This document shows positions 17,615-27,012 of a stretch of DNA of 64,000 nucleotides, piece after piece (the first letter of the stretch is position 1; every line of letters begins with the position of its first letter). The stretch is taken from positions 1,798,001-1,862,000 of the forward strand of contig NZ_CP137134.1 in NCBI RefSeq assembly GCF_033095785.1, written 5' to 3'. Below the pieces are notes generated by a model, which had not been told where the DNA came from, ran no database searches, and worked only from the letters and a program-made list of their open reading frames with translations. The stretch is from Nitrosospira sp. Is2. GTDB lineage: Bacteria; Pseudomonadota; Gammaproteobacteria; Burkholderiales; Nitrosomonadaceae. The position numbers and the translations under genes were made by a program.

Positions 17615-18063
17615 TCTGTCCAGTCATAAGGCAAGTAAGAAAAAGATAGATATATCGCTGTGTCGTTCTCGCCGCTAGCAGCGAGAAAACAGCCTGTATT
17701 TCTCAACTCGCGGTCTCGACTATTACATTTGTACAGCAGTACGCGCGCGCGAGGGGGCAGGCAAAAAGTCTGTGATCTCTTAGCGGAAACCGCTCGTCTC
17801 ACTTCCCTTTTATAAATCTATACAAAAAAGTTAAAAAGAAGGAAACGCGCTCGATCAGCCGCCCTATGCCAATTTTTTCCGTCTGGGAATATGAAGTTGG
17901 CCACCAACAAATTTAGATCGATTGTAGGGCTTCTGGTAGAGTTGGATAGAACAGGCCCCTTGGTTTTTGGACGAAGGGTACTTATTTTTTGGTGTCTATC
18001 CCGATGTGTCCCTCTATTCATTCTGTTCTCCGAGGGTCGATTGCGGACACCGCTTTCCCCTAC
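17615..18063 (+). other. Non-coding stretch with a possible integrase scrap
   Basis: No intact gene. At 17985-18014 one frame reads FFGVYPDVSL, the hallmark of the DUF4102 integrase N-terminus that is present intact at 10.2 kb; its flanks do not continue the match. A 19-bp sequence at 17923-17941 (TGTAGGGCTTCTGGTAGAG) recurs exactly at 19622-19640. Together these suggest debris of an older insertion. Confidence 0.4.
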
Positions 18064-18084
18064 ACCCGCTTCGGCGGGTTTTTG
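18064..18084 (+). terminator. Rho-independent terminator
   Basis: ACCCGC-TTCG-GCGGGT followed by TTTTGTT: a six-base stem with a stable TTCG loop and a T-rich tail. Confidence 0.75.
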
Positions 18085-18169
18085 TTGTCTACTTGCCCAT
18101 AATTAAAGTAGGGACACTTCATTAATCTGGTATTATCTTATTGCGGAGCGTGATTTAACCTCCGCTCCG

Positions 18170-18201
18170 ACCCGGCCTGGTGCCCTCTTGGCCGGGTTTT
18201 T
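18170..18201 (+). terminator. Terminator-like hairpin before an HTH gene
   Basis: ACCCGGCC pairs with GGCCGGGT across a 12-base loop and is followed by TTTTAT. A second possible pairing, GGAGCG with CGCTCC, lies just upstream (18144-18168), so the pair may form an attenuator ahead of the gene at 18232. Confidence 0.65.
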
Positions 18202-18231
18202 ATTGCCCTTTTTTTGCCTATACTACTAGGG

Positions 18232-18711
18232 GTGACCTACCTAACCTTTAAAGACCTAGCAAAAGAGCTGCAGGTATCAGTTCGCACCGTCTCGCGCATG
18301 ATCGGTGATGGCTTGCCAGTTGTACATGTACATGTACGGGTCTATCGCGTGCATAGGGAGGCGCTTGATCAGTTTTTGACGCGGAGAACACGCATAAAAT
18401 CTCCTCCCGACCTGAACTGGCGTCGTCGTTCGAGATCCAGATACAGCGCCGCTGAGAGCGAGTTACTCGCTATGTTGAAAAAACCTCGACAAAAAAGAGC
18501 GGTTCTAGCACCAGGTAACACTGCCACAGCAAGAGGCATTTTGGGTCCATTCACTCAGTTGCCGATCAGGAGAATTCCCAGCAAGGCGCAAATGAGAGTC
18601 CAAAGCAGTAACCGAATTGCAAGCATCCCGGACCAATGGCCGCCTTCAGGTTGCCTCTTTTCTTCATCCGTCATTTCGCGATCTCCTGTGGGGTTAGTGC
18701 GCAGGGAATGA
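18232..18711 (+). CDS. Small HTH (excisionase-like) protein
   Basis: About 159 residues. The first 55 (YLTFKDLAKELQVSVRTVSR, MIGDGLPVV, YRVHREALDQFL) form a helix-turn-helix of the MerR/excisionase HTH_17 class. The remainder is basic and low in recognisable structure, and may be a frame-altered or non-conserved tail. GTG 18232 and TTG 18214 are both possible starts; 18232 puts the domain at the very N-terminus. Within an island such a protein may control excision or gene expression. Confidence 0.6.
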   Translation: MTYLTFKDLAKELQVSVRTVSRMIGDGLPVVHVHVRVYRVHREALDQFLTRRTRIKSPPDLNWRRRSRSRYSAAESELLAMLKKPRQKRAVLAPGNTATARGILGPFTQLPIRRIPSKAQMRVQSSNRIASIPDQWPPSGCLFSSSVISRSPVGLVRRE

Positions 18712-18956
18712 CTACTTGTGGAAGATGTGACTTAGCTAGCCCGACCCAGTTCCTCTCAACAATAAAAACGTCCATTATTCGCTCGACCTCTTTATTCCCT
18801 CCTAGACGGCCGGCCCGCGGCTCTACCAGAAGCTTTGCAATCAATTCGGGCTTGTATTTCAAGTTTTCTCATGTAGCATGGCAAAGTGTTTGATGTAGCC
18901 CATCCATCAATAGAGATGGGCATCACCTGCATACTAATCTGGAGAACCCCCTGAAA

Positions 18957-19532
18957 ATGATTGCAGATAACGCAATAAATCCAATTCAAAGGAAAGCAAG
19001 GACGCGAGAGGTGTTTGCAACACTGAAAAAAACCTCCAGTCTCGTCTTGTTTTGTGTGTGCGTTTATTCCGGAAATTCGTACGCTAACATACCGGATATT
19101 TCAGAAGTAACTCAATTACAAGTAACTGGTGTTACCGCTGGTCAACAGATCTTTCAGAATAACTTGCCTATTTCTATAGGTGCCTCTGGAATCTGGAATT
19201 ACGAGTGGACAAACATTACCGCACAATCAGGCTTGTATCCCCTCACTGGCACACTGTTCATAGATGGTCAACAGGCGGAGACAGCGACACTCGCGTCATT
19301 CCCCTACGGGCCAGCTGCCGGAACGATTACTGCATCACAGTCCTTCGATACATCGTTTGGAAGTTTCGGCAACTTTGCCCTTGGACCTCACACAGCTTCT
19401 GTGCAAGTCCCTGGGTCCGACTTTTCTCCGTCAGTTAACTTTGTTGTAGTCGTTCCCGAACCGGAAACGTACGCCATGATGTTGGCTGGTCTGGGTCTGT
19501 TGGGATGGCGTCTTCGCCGCTCCCGCAGTTGA
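18957..19532 (+). CDS. PEP-CTERM sorting-domain protein
   Basis: A 191-residue exported protein. A basic N-region precedes a hydrophobic signal (SSLVLFCVCVYSGNSYA). The middle is Ser/Thr/Gly-rich without recognisable catalytic residues. The C-terminus VPEPETYAMMLAGLGLLGW followed by RLRRSRS is a complete PEP-CTERM exosortase signal (motif, hydrophobic segment, basic end). A strong terminator follows 30 bases downstream, so it is probably a single-gene unit. Confidence 0.85.
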   Translation: MIADNAINPIQRKARTREVFATLKKTSSLVLFCVCVYSGNSYANIPDISEVTQLQVTGVTAGQQIFQNNLPISIGASGIWNYEWTNITAQSGLYPLTGTLFIDGQQAETATLASFPYGPAAGTITASQSFDTSFGSFGNFALGPHTASVQVPGSDFSPSVNFVVVVPEPETYAMMLAGLGLLGWRLRRSRS

Positions 19533-19561
19533 GCACGCCAGCAAGATAAAGCGGTTCACAT

Positions 19562-19583
19562 AACCCGCCTCGGCGGGTTTTTT
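19562..19583 (+). terminator. Rho-independent terminator
   Basis: AACCCGCC-TC-GGCGGGTT with a run of T to 19583, just downstream of the PEP-CTERM gene. Confidence 0.8.
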
Positions 19584-20212
19584 ATTGATCCGGCAATAGT
19601 AGGTAGCCACCCCTTAAATCCTGTAGGGCTTCTGGTAGAGCCAGACGGTCGGTTGGGAAGAGACTAGCTCGCTCCGCGGAAGGGGTTGAGGCAGCGAGCA
19701 AAAGCTTTGCGTTCTCCAGATCAATTAATCAGAGCCGCGGTCGAGCTTTCCTAAAGTTCGACGCGACCAATGTCAAAGACATCCGCGCTAAGCAGAACTG
19801 ATGAGTGAGTCAATACTTCTACACGATTGTGCTCAGTACGACGCTGCTGTCTAACCGAAACATTCGTGAGCATTAAGCTACTTGCGTCGAACCCATCCAT
19901 CAAGCAGTCTGTGAAGGGTTGAGTGCTGGAGGTGGGAATTTCGCCGTGTTGAGTGAGCTTGAAAGCGCCACTATCAGAGCGAGTGGGGGCTGTGACACAC
20001 GCCGTCAGGAGACTACTGAGCAGCGTGATATGTGATATATAGGGGCCTTAACATGATAGAACCTGCCCGAGTCGGAGAAGAGGCCAGGCGTTTGTCGTTA
20101 TACTCTTTACTGCTGAGTTTATCCACAGGATGTTTAGGATGGGGACGAGGTTATGGGGGCATATTTCTGGGTGGTGTTTTAGAGCCTTTTATTCATGAGG
20201 GTTTCGAGGCTT
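19584..20212 (+). other. Non-coding stretch before attR
   Basis: About 630 bases with no supported gene. It contains the second copy of the 19-bp repeat (19622-19640). The short frame 20032-20253 has no ribosome-binding site or recognisable domain and runs through attR. Confidence 0.5.
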
Positions 20213-20236
20213 GTTCGATCCTCCTCGTCCCACCAC
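20213..20236 (+). repeat. attR: degenerate copy of tRNA-Ala 3' end
   Basis: GTTCGATCCTCCTCGTC is identical to tRNA positions 9875-9891, then CCACCA with one T missing. AAGTAGTCC follows shortly afterwards in both copies (9911-9919 and 20246-20254). The rest of the tRNA is absent, so this is a site remnant and not a tRNA gene. Confidence 0.75.
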
Positions 20237-20955
20237 TAACCACTGTGAAGTAGTCCGATACGGTCCTGGACACCAAGGCCTCTGTCGAGACCTTGGTGCC
20301 TGCGGCGCGTCCAGCCGACCATACCCAGTCCCATCAAAATTAGTGCGTAGGTCGCCGGCTCAGGGACAGAGGTCGGGGCTACTGCACTCGCTGCGAGAGC
20401 CCCAACAGTGGCGCCGTAATAAAACTCATAATTTGGAGTAGTAAATTCAATGTCGGTGTAGGTGCCGTGGAACTGAAGTAGGCCGTTGCCTTCCCAACCG
20501 GTGATCGAGTTGCCGGTTTGGGTAAGCAAGCCGGCGCCCCAGTTTCCAGCGCCCTGGCTCAGTATGCTGAGTGTCACGTCGTTGAGGAAATTGAATGAAA
20601 CCGGAACTCCTGACTGACCGACGCTAAAAAGACTGATTATTGGGTCAACTACCGCGTGGGAAAAATGAAAACCGTTTATTTGGGTTGTACCGCCCGTCAT
20701 CAGAAGCGTCCCATTGGTTCCCGGGGTGTTTGTCACTTCGCTATTCGTAAATGAAGCTGGAACATTATAGAAGTGTGAGCCATAGTTCACGCCGAAGGTA
20801 CTTCCGGTATAGGTCACGTTGATACTGTTGGAATCCTGGGTAAAGCTGCCGCTTGTCGATGACGTCCAGCTCGTCCAGCTGGCCGTACCGAGTGGCACCG
20901 CCTGAACAGGTGCTATAAACAAAGCGCCAATGATGAAAACGATATTTCTGCTCAT
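20236..20955 (-). CDS. PEP-CTERM sorting-domain protein
   Basis: A 239-residue protein with a short signal peptide (RNIVFIIGALFIAPVQA), a Ser/Thr/Gly-rich body without catalytic motifs, and a PEP-CTERM signal VPEPATYALILMGLGMVGW followed by TRRR. About 20 residues continue past the basic cluster, and the stop codon lies exactly at the attR end. This suggests the island junction replaced the original 3' end. The start ATG has CGGAGAATT upstream. Exported and probably surface attached. Confidence 0.82.
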   Translation of the reverse strand: MSRNIVFIIGALFIAPVQAVPLGTASWTSWTSSTSGSFTQDSNSINVTYTGSTFGVNYGSHFYNVPASFTNSEVTNTPGTNGTLLMTGGTTQINGFHFSHAVVDPIISLFSVGQSGVPVSFNFLNDVTLSILSQGAGNWGAGLLTQTGNSITGWEGNGLLQFHGTYTDIEFTTPNYEFYYGATVGALAASAVAPTSVPEPATYALILMGLGMVGWTRRRHQGLDRGLGVQDRIGLLHSG

Positions 20956-21819
20956 TTCATAATTCTCCGTGGTGTTAAATTGGCGAGCTGTTTAGTCTCG
21001 TGACAGCGCGACGTCGTCAGCTCATCTAAGCGGGAAACGGGCGGCCAGGGAGCACTATGCGTTGTTTAACTCTGTGAAACAATTGGACTAAGGTACAAGA
21101 CGATCACTACCGGCGTCCGCATAAATCAAATCAACGTGGTTTCATTCGATTTGCCTTCCTTATCCAGCCGCAAGGGCCTGCTGTAAATTGAAGGCAATGT
21201 AGGCCCTTTTAAACCAACGGGTCAGACGCTGCGCAACCTCCCACGCACAAGCGGAGGTTGGACAAACCCAGGGTTAATGGGCTTCCTTGATGGGCTGCCG
21301 GCAGTAAATCCTAGGCAGGGGCTTCTGAGGTGCAGGATGGTACAACGGTACTATCGGGCAGAGCGGGAAAAGAGCAAAACAGAGTGTTCTCGACAGCAGG
21401 TGGGGGCCTCTTCTAGTCCCTGCATAGCAATCGAGCGATGCAGGCGACCTTCTGCGTATAAAAAAGTGGAGGTAGAAAACAAGTAAACAAACCCACGGCG
21501 CAGCCAGAGGATAAAAATAAGGGGCCGAGCGGAGAAGAGGCGCAGAATCTCGAGGATGATCGTGGGAGAACGTACCTGCGGCCTGACTGGGCAAGTGTAT
21601 TTCAGAATAAGGCGGTACCGTGATACGGCAAAAGCTCCGCGATACTGGCATGTTCCAGGCTCTGAGTGCCCGGCTCTGTCAGTGCGCGAAGCTCGAAGGG
21701 AAAAATTATCCCGGCTTTGACGTTTTCAAGTACCGCCACGTTTACCCGTTCTAGCCCAAGTCAATGGTAATGCTCCTCCTTCCGGCCAAGGGGAGGACGA
21801 ATTAAAGGTTTAATTGAGC
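20956..21819 (+). other. Non-coding stretch with a hairpin
   Basis: About 860 bases without a credible gene. AAGGGCCT (21172-21179) pairs with AGGCCCTT (21201-21208) and is followed by TT, a terminator-like hairpin on the plus strand. The frames of up to 125 codons here have unnatural composition and no start signals. Confidence 0.45.
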
Positions 21820-22180
21820 CTAAGTTCGATTTTCTGCGTTCTTACGGCGCGTCAAAAATCCGATCAGGCCCAAGCCGGCCAGCATCAATGCATAGGTTTC
21901 GGGTTCGGGAACAATGGAGGCATTCACGACGACCTGTCCATGGTTGTTGATTGCTGTTGCGGCTGTCAAGACGACGTTGGCCGGAAGGCTCACCAAGGAG
22001 TTAAGATCGGTCATCCCCGCGCCATTTGGCCCGGTAACGAAAGCATGCCCGTTGAAGGACCCCACCACGCCCGGCGTCGTTGATACCATAAGCGATGCTT
22101 TGTTCGCCCGGCGTGCCGAGATCGTTCATGCCTGCCCCGTCGGGGCCCGTAATAAAAGCGTGGTAATAGTTAGAAAAGCT
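21820..22180 (-). pseudogene. Truncated, frameshifted HAF-repeat PEP-CTERM gene
   Basis: The C-terminal piece reads GHAFVTGPNGAGMTDLNSLV through VPEPETYALMLAGLGLIGF and a basic tail, a normal end of a HAF protein. Upstream, on the other side of about 22075, another frame reads HAFITGPDGAGMNDLGTPG and AYGINDAG. The GGGC-GTGGTGGGG junction lacks two bases relative to the Gln-Val-Val-Gly coding sequence of intact repeats. No signal peptide or earlier repeats are found further upstream, so the gene is both truncated and frameshifted. Confidence 0.8.
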
Positions 22181-22586
22181 TCTTGGGATGATCTGGGTTT
22201 TACCCGCAGGAATAACGACACCCCTCCTAATACTGCTTGATATTTGAATGTTTCAGGAACATTATGGGCTCAACCACAACAGGACGTCGCCCATGTCAAC
22301 ACATCAATGCATTGCTATGCCCATGAAGCCTATGCAGCATGACAAAGCGGCGTAGGACGGGGTGTTCGACTATAAATGCGAAGCCGCTTCATATGAGAAG
22401 CGTGGATCATCTTCTCAGCTAGATACTTGAAAGAAAACCCTCATCTAGTATCGATTGGAGAAGATTGTTGTTATAGCATGAAGGCGCTCGAGCCTTTCGC
22501 CAGGGGTAGCTGTAAATGGAGGTACATCAGTAACATCCCCATCGTCACATCCGTGCCGATTTAACAAAAACAAAAAGGAGATACAA
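22181..22586 (+). other. Non-coding stretch upstream of a PEP-CTERM gene
   Basis: About 400 bases with no gene seen. It should hold the promoter of the gene at 22587, but no clear sigma-70 boxes stand out. Confidence 0.4.
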
Positions 22587-23264
22587 ATGAAATCGGAAGG
22601 AATGAAGATAGCTGCCGGACTTGTGACTGTTGCTTTGATGACCGGAGCAGGCAGCGCCCAAGCGGTTACATGGGAGATAATGGGGAAACTCACTGTTGAA
22701 CATGCGCTTCAAACACCCCAGGAGTTGCTAAGCCTTGAGGGCACTCCGTTCTCCGCGTATCTCAGTTATGACGAAAATGCATCGCCAACCTCAACGCCAT
22801 CGCCCGAATTTACTAATTACGGCAATCAGGGCAGCTTCAAGGTCAATACCGAAATGGGTACTGCAACGGGCGCGTTCGAAAATTTGCAGACCTACATATT
22901 TGTTGGGCCAATTACACATGCAAGCAATTTTAATGGGTATGGTTCCCAAGTGGGGCTTACAGGTCCTATAGCATCGTTGGGTCTGGTCACACAAGCCTTT
23001 GACTTCCAGTTTCAAGATTTGCCATTGGGCGGGACCGGAGGGCTGAGCGATTTCGCTTTGCCAAGCGAACTTAATCTTAATGAATTTAACGGCTCTAATT
23101 TCATTCGCCTTTCATTTTTATCTGCCGAAGGAAACCCTCTTGATACTCGATTGTTAGGAGTGATGGACAGCGTGTCAGCCATTCCGGAACCTCAAACCTA
23201 CATGATGCTATTGGCCGGACTTAGTTTGTTGGGTTGGCGGCTCCGTCATACTAGGGGCGGCTAA
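22587..23264 (+). CDS. PEP-CTERM sorting-domain protein
   Basis: A 225-residue protein with the start backed by AAAAGGAGATACA. The signal peptide (GLVTVALMTGAGSAQA) is followed by VTWEIMGKLTVEH, a beginning common in PEP-CTERM proteins with a predicted beta-sandwich. The C-terminus IPEPQTYMMLLAGLSLLGW with RLRHTRGG is a complete exosortase signal. A terminator lies about 95 bases downstream, so it is a single-gene unit. Function unknown; probably surface or matrix associated. Confidence 0.87.
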   Translation: MKSEGMKIAAGLVTVALMTGAGSAQAVTWEIMGKLTVEHALQTPQELLSLEGTPFSAYLSYDENASPTSTPSPEFTNYGNQGSFKVNTEMGTATGAFENLQTYIFVGPITHASNFNGYGSQVGLTGPIASLGLVTQAFDFQFQDLPLGGTGGLSDFALPSELNLNEFNGSNFIRLSFLSAEGNPLDTRLLGVMDSVSAIPEPQTYMMLLAGLSLLGWRLRHTRGG

Positions 23265-23357
23265 CAGTAATGAGTAGCACCAAGGTCCAATAGGAATATA
23301 GAGAGCAAGTCCCAACAAAATAATAACATTAAACGCCTAACCTTTCTCCTCTCCTGG

Positions 23358-23380
23358 AACCCGCTTCGGCGGGTTTTATT
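23358..23380 (+). terminator. Rho-independent terminator
   Basis: AACCCGC-TTCG-GCGGGTT followed by TTATTTT, downstream of the PEP-CTERM gene. It has the same TTCG-loop design as the hairpin at 18064. Confidence 0.8.
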
Positions 23381-23525
23381 TTGCCCCTCCCCCTCCCTTA
23401 CCGTGACGGCTTTTTAGTAACGGTCCCAAAGGCCTGCACCGTAAAAAATGGGATCACTGTAAGGCAGGCTCTACTTCAGTATCTCCTTCCCGTGAGAAGG
23501 TTTAGTGCCAGGCGCCGAGACCTAG

Positions 23526-23714
23526 TCAGGTAACGTGTTCACACAGTTCCAGCAGCTGAAAAGGTATATAAATTGCTCCGCTTGCCGCCGAGACCCACAG
23601 GGCCCACTTCTTGTAATGCCAGAGACTATATGCCTCTATAAACCGAATAAGGACATATAGCCCCGCACCCACCGCAACCAGCGGTATCTGCGGCTCGGTT
23701 ATCTGCCCAGCCAA
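23526..23714 (-). pseudogene. DUF2127-like membrane protein remnant
   Basis: About 62 residues read PQIPLVAVGAGLYVLIRFIE, LWHYKKWALW and SAASGAIYIPFQLLEL, resembling the middle of DUF2127 integral membrane proteins. Only a TTG is available as a start, the frame continues upstream without homology, and the end is short of the family length. This is best read as a fragment. The surrounding 23.4-24.0 kb has no other gene. Confidence 0.5.
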
Positions 23715-24057
23715 ATCAAGGAAAATTCGGGGATATCGGGGACGGGGTCGTTTCCGGTTTCCGCTGCCGGGTTCTAGCCCGACATCTTCAGTGTCTGCAA
23801 CTCTCGAGAGCTTTACACTTTATGCTGCTTCAACCGGGGCGGGAGATGAAATCCGCAAGGATACATTTACTTATATACAACGGCTCGATTCTTGCTTAAT
23901 ATTATAACGTGTTTTTAAAAAGAAAATAGCAGGCAAGATTGCAATAACTAGCTTCTGCCAAGGCTACCCGCCATGCGATCAAAAAGACCTATCTTTAACC
24001 GGATTATTTATTCCGGTTTCAAACATCGCTTCCTCGCAGTTCCCCTGTTTGGAAGTT

Positions 24058-27012
24058 ATGCTGGCTAAGACCAGCCGCCCGCGTCTCTCCGCGGTCTACC
24101 AGCGGACGCGCTTATTCGATCAGCTGGATATCGCATGGAGAGAGCATTCAGTTGCCCTCGTCCATGGACCACCCGGCGCGGGTAAAACCACGCTGGTTTC
24201 AAGTTACATTGAATTTCGAAACCGTCGATGCCTTTGGTATCAGGTGGACTCGGGAGACGAAGATGTAGCCACGTTTTTCCACTATTTCGGCCAAGCGGCT
24301 AAGGAACATTTACTTGCCGCCGCCGCTCCCTTGCCAGATTTCGACCCAGGCACCGCAGCTGACCTTGTGAGGTTCAGTCGGCAGTACTTTCGCAGATTTT
24401 ACGCTGGACTGAAAAGCCCCCTTGTCGTGGTTCTGGATAACTACCAGGAGGTGGCCGACGCCTCGCCGTTGCATGTCGTGGTACAGGTTGCCTGCAAGGA
24501 GACTCCAGAGAACTGCCACCTCGTCATCGCTACCCGCGACGCTTGCCCAACGCCACTCGCCGCAGCGCGCTTTAACCATACATTGACGATTATCGGTGCG
24601 GATGACCTTATTTTGACGCGTGAGGAGACGTCTGGCATTGCCGAGCTACAAGGGACGAAGCTGCCTGCCGCGGCCGCGACGCTACTGCAGGCCCGTAGCG
24701 CAGGATGGATGATGGGCTTGATGCTGATGCTCAAGCGTACGGATGGTATCCATAATGGTACCGATCTGAACCTTTCCTTGAGAGACCAACCGGGAGAACC
24801 TGTCTTTGATTATTTTGGCGTCGAAGTTTTCAAGAAACTCGACATCACTTGCCATGATCTGCTATTGCAAAGCGCGTTGCTCCCTAAGATGACAATACAC
24901 CGCGTTACCCAGCTTACCGGTACGTCCAAAGCCGGTGATTTGCTGCGGGAACTAATGCGCCGAAACTATTTCATCACACGACATGGGGGAAAAGAACCAG
25001 CATATCAGTTCCACCCGCTCTTTCGGGAGTTTCTCCTTGAACAAGCTGTGGCTCGCTACTCCAAGGCTGAGTTGACGTCAACCTACTGTAAAGCTGCGGA
25101 GGTGCTGATATCAGACGGTGACGATGAGACTGCCATAAATTTGTTGGAGCAGGCACGAAACTGGCGGCGCATGGCGGAAGTGATTTTGGCAACGGCCTCG
25201 ACTCTGAAGGCGCAGGGCCGTGATGCAACGCTCGTGGCCTGGATGGAGAAGCTGCCCGCCCATGTGACCGACACGGATCCATGGTTGCTCTACTGGCATG
25301 GCAGCAGCAAGGCGTTTTCCGACCCTGCTGCCAGCCAGGCGATTCTTGAAAACGCCTATCGACAATTTAGGGTGTTCGACGACCTCGTCGGGATGGCAAT
25401 GAGCTGGTCGGGTCTTATGGATACAATTTTTTACATCTACCGAGACCTCCGGCAGATGGACCCCTGGGTTGCGGAATTCAACGAACGGCTTACCGGCCGA
25501 CTTGAGCTGTTGCCACAAGACCTTTATGTGCGGGTTACTATCGCTTTCGTTATCGCGGTATCGTTCCGCCAGCCTCTGCATCCGGATCTATTATTGTGGC
25601 GTGAACGATTGCAAAAGATACTGGAGTACGACACAGGCTCCGCCGACCGGCCGTTGTTTCGCCACCGCTTGGTGACATACCACATTTTGCGCGGCGAACA
25701 TGCGGAGGCCGAATCTGTCCTAAGCATGCTTCACTACGCAACCAACCTGCCCTCGTCTGAACGACCGTCTCGCACCCCTGTGGATTACATAAACGAGGCC
25801 ACGGTTGCAATGTATACCGGCATGAAAGAGCGCTGTTTGCGATCGGTTCACGACGGGTTGCGCGCTGCGGAGCGGACGGGTAACCGTCTCTTCGATTCCG
25901 TTCTGCTCCAGCTTGGCGCGGTGATGAGCCTCAATCGAGGCGATTTTGGACGGACAGACGAGTTCCTCGCCGCCTTCGAGCGTTTGGCTGAATCGATGCC
26001 GTCTGTGGATCGTGGTACCTACTATGCTGTTGCGGCTTGGCGCAAATTTTATGCAGGAGAGCCAACCTTGGCACTCCAACTCTTAGGCCGGGCAGTAGCT
26101 GCTTCGGAAGCGCGCGGCACGCCCTACTACATCGCCGTCGATAACCTTGGCTTCGGGCTGCTGCTTCATCTCTGCGGCAGGAACAACGAAGCGCTACTGT
26201 ATTTGAAGATTGGGCGCAGGGTCGGCGCAAGCATCAAAAATCCGCTTATCGAGTATGCCTATCAACTCTTTTCAGCCTTCGTCGCGCTGGATGCATACGG
26301 AAAAAACCACGTCCTCTACCATTTAGCGAACGGCATGCGCCTTGGCCGACAACATGGTTACATGCATTTCTTTTTTTTCCCCTCGAGAGTGATTTCAAAG
26401 CTATGTTTCATAGCACTCGAGGCCGGAATTGAGACGGCCTACGTTCGCACCCTCATTGAACGCAATGAACTAAGCCCGGACCCGGCATGGCGAGACGCGG
26501 AGTTATGGCCCTGGCCCGTCCGTATATATACCCTTGGGCGTTTTAGAATAGTCAAACAAGGGACAGCGCTGCAATTTTCCGGGAAAGCCCAGAAGAAGCC
26601 GTTGGAGTTGTTGAAGGCGCTGATCGCCTTGGGCGGTCGCGATGTGTCAGAAGCGAGGCTGGCGGATGCCCTCTGGCCCGACGCCGAAGGCGACGCAGCT
26701 GCACAGGCGCTTGCGACGACCCTGTTCAGGTTGCGTAAACTCATCGGGGAACAGGCGATTCGCAGGCAGGAGAATCGCCTTACAATCAATTCGACCTTCT
26801 GCTGGGTAGATTGCTGGGCGTTCGAACGATTGTCGAGCGAGAATTCGGGCGATTCACAGAGATGGCTTGAGAAACTCAGGAAGTTGTATCAGGGCCCTTT
26901 CCTAGACGGGACTGACGATGCGCCCTGGGCACAGTCAATGCGCGAGCGGTTGCAGGCAAGGTTTGCACGCCTCACGCAAATTCCCGACAATTTACACTAC
27001 AAGAGATCGTAG
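24058..27012 (+). CDS. Large ATPase regulator with SARP/BTAD-like DNA-binding end
   Basis: A 984-residue transcriptional activator. The N-terminal MalT/STAND-type ATPase domain has a Walker A motif (HGPPGAGKTTLVSS, about residue 37) and a Walker B-like LVVVLDNYQEV near residue 125. A long helical, TPR-like middle follows. Residues 820-920 (IYTLGRFRIVKQGTALQF, KKPLELLKALIALGGRDVSE, ADALWPDAEGDAAAQAL) are an OmpR-type winged helix with the start of a BTAD domain, as in SARP activators. Unlike MalT, the DNA-binding part is not of LuxR type. ATG 58 of this stretch (24058) is preferred over TTG 24049; GGAAG precedes it. The next gene is the peroxidase 670 bases on, a likely target. Confidence 0.85.
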   Translation: MLAKTSRPRLSAVYQRTRLFDQLDIAWREHSVALVHGPPGAGKTTLVSSYIEFRNRRCLWYQVDSGDEDVATFFHYFGQAAKEHLLAAAAPLPDFDPGTAADLVRFSRQYFRRFYAGLKSPLVVVLDNYQEVADASPLHVVVQVACKETPENCHLVIATRDACPTPLAAARFNHTLTIIGADDLILTREETSGIAELQGTKLPAAAATLLQARSAGWMMGLMLMLKRTDGIHNGTDLNLSLRDQPGEPVFDYFGVEVFKKLDITCHDLLLQSALLPKMTIHRVTQLTGTSKAGDLLRELMRRNYFITRHGGKEPAYQFHPLFREFLLEQAVARYSKAELTSTYCKAAEVLISDGDDETAINLLEQARNWRRMAEVILATASTLKAQGRDATLVAWMEKLPAHVTDTDPWLLYWHGSSKAFSDPAASQAILENAYRQFRVFDDLVGMAMSWSGLMDTIFYIYRDLRQMDPWVAEFNERLTGRLELLPQDLYVRVTIAFVIAVSFRQPLHPDLLLWRERLQKILEYDTGSADRPLFRHRLVTYHILRGEHAEAESVLSMLHYATNLPSSERPSRTPVDYINEATVAMYTGMKERCLRSVHDGLRAAERTGNRLFDSVLLQLGAVMSLNRGDFGRTDEFLAAFERLAESMPSVDRGTYYAVAAWRKFYAGEPTLALQLLGRAVAASEARGTPYYIAVDNLGFGLLLHLCGRNNEALLYLKIGRRVGASIKNPLIEYAYQLFSAFVALDAYGKNHVLYHLANGMRLGRQHGYMHFFFFPSRVISKLCFIALEAGIETAYVRTLIERNELSPDPAWRDAELWPWPVRIYTLGRFRIVKQGTALQFSGKAQKKPLELLKALIALGGRDVSEARLADALWPDAEGDAAAQALATTLFRLRKLIGEQAIRRQENRLTINSTFCWVDCWAFERLSSENSGDSQRWLEKLRKLYQGPFLDGTDDAPWAQSMRERLQARFARLTQIPDNLHYKRS

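Noticed and set aside
20213..20236. A second tRNA-Ala gene
   Set aside because: Only the last third of the tRNA sequence is present, with a base missing; it is an attachment-site copy.
20032..20253. A 73-codon plus-strand frame spanning attR
   Set aside because: No ribosome-binding site, no domain, and it runs through the tRNA-derived repeat.
21274..21651. A 125-codon minus-strand frame
   Set aside because: Unnatural Pro/His/Arg composition and no homology that I recognise; the region looks non-coding.
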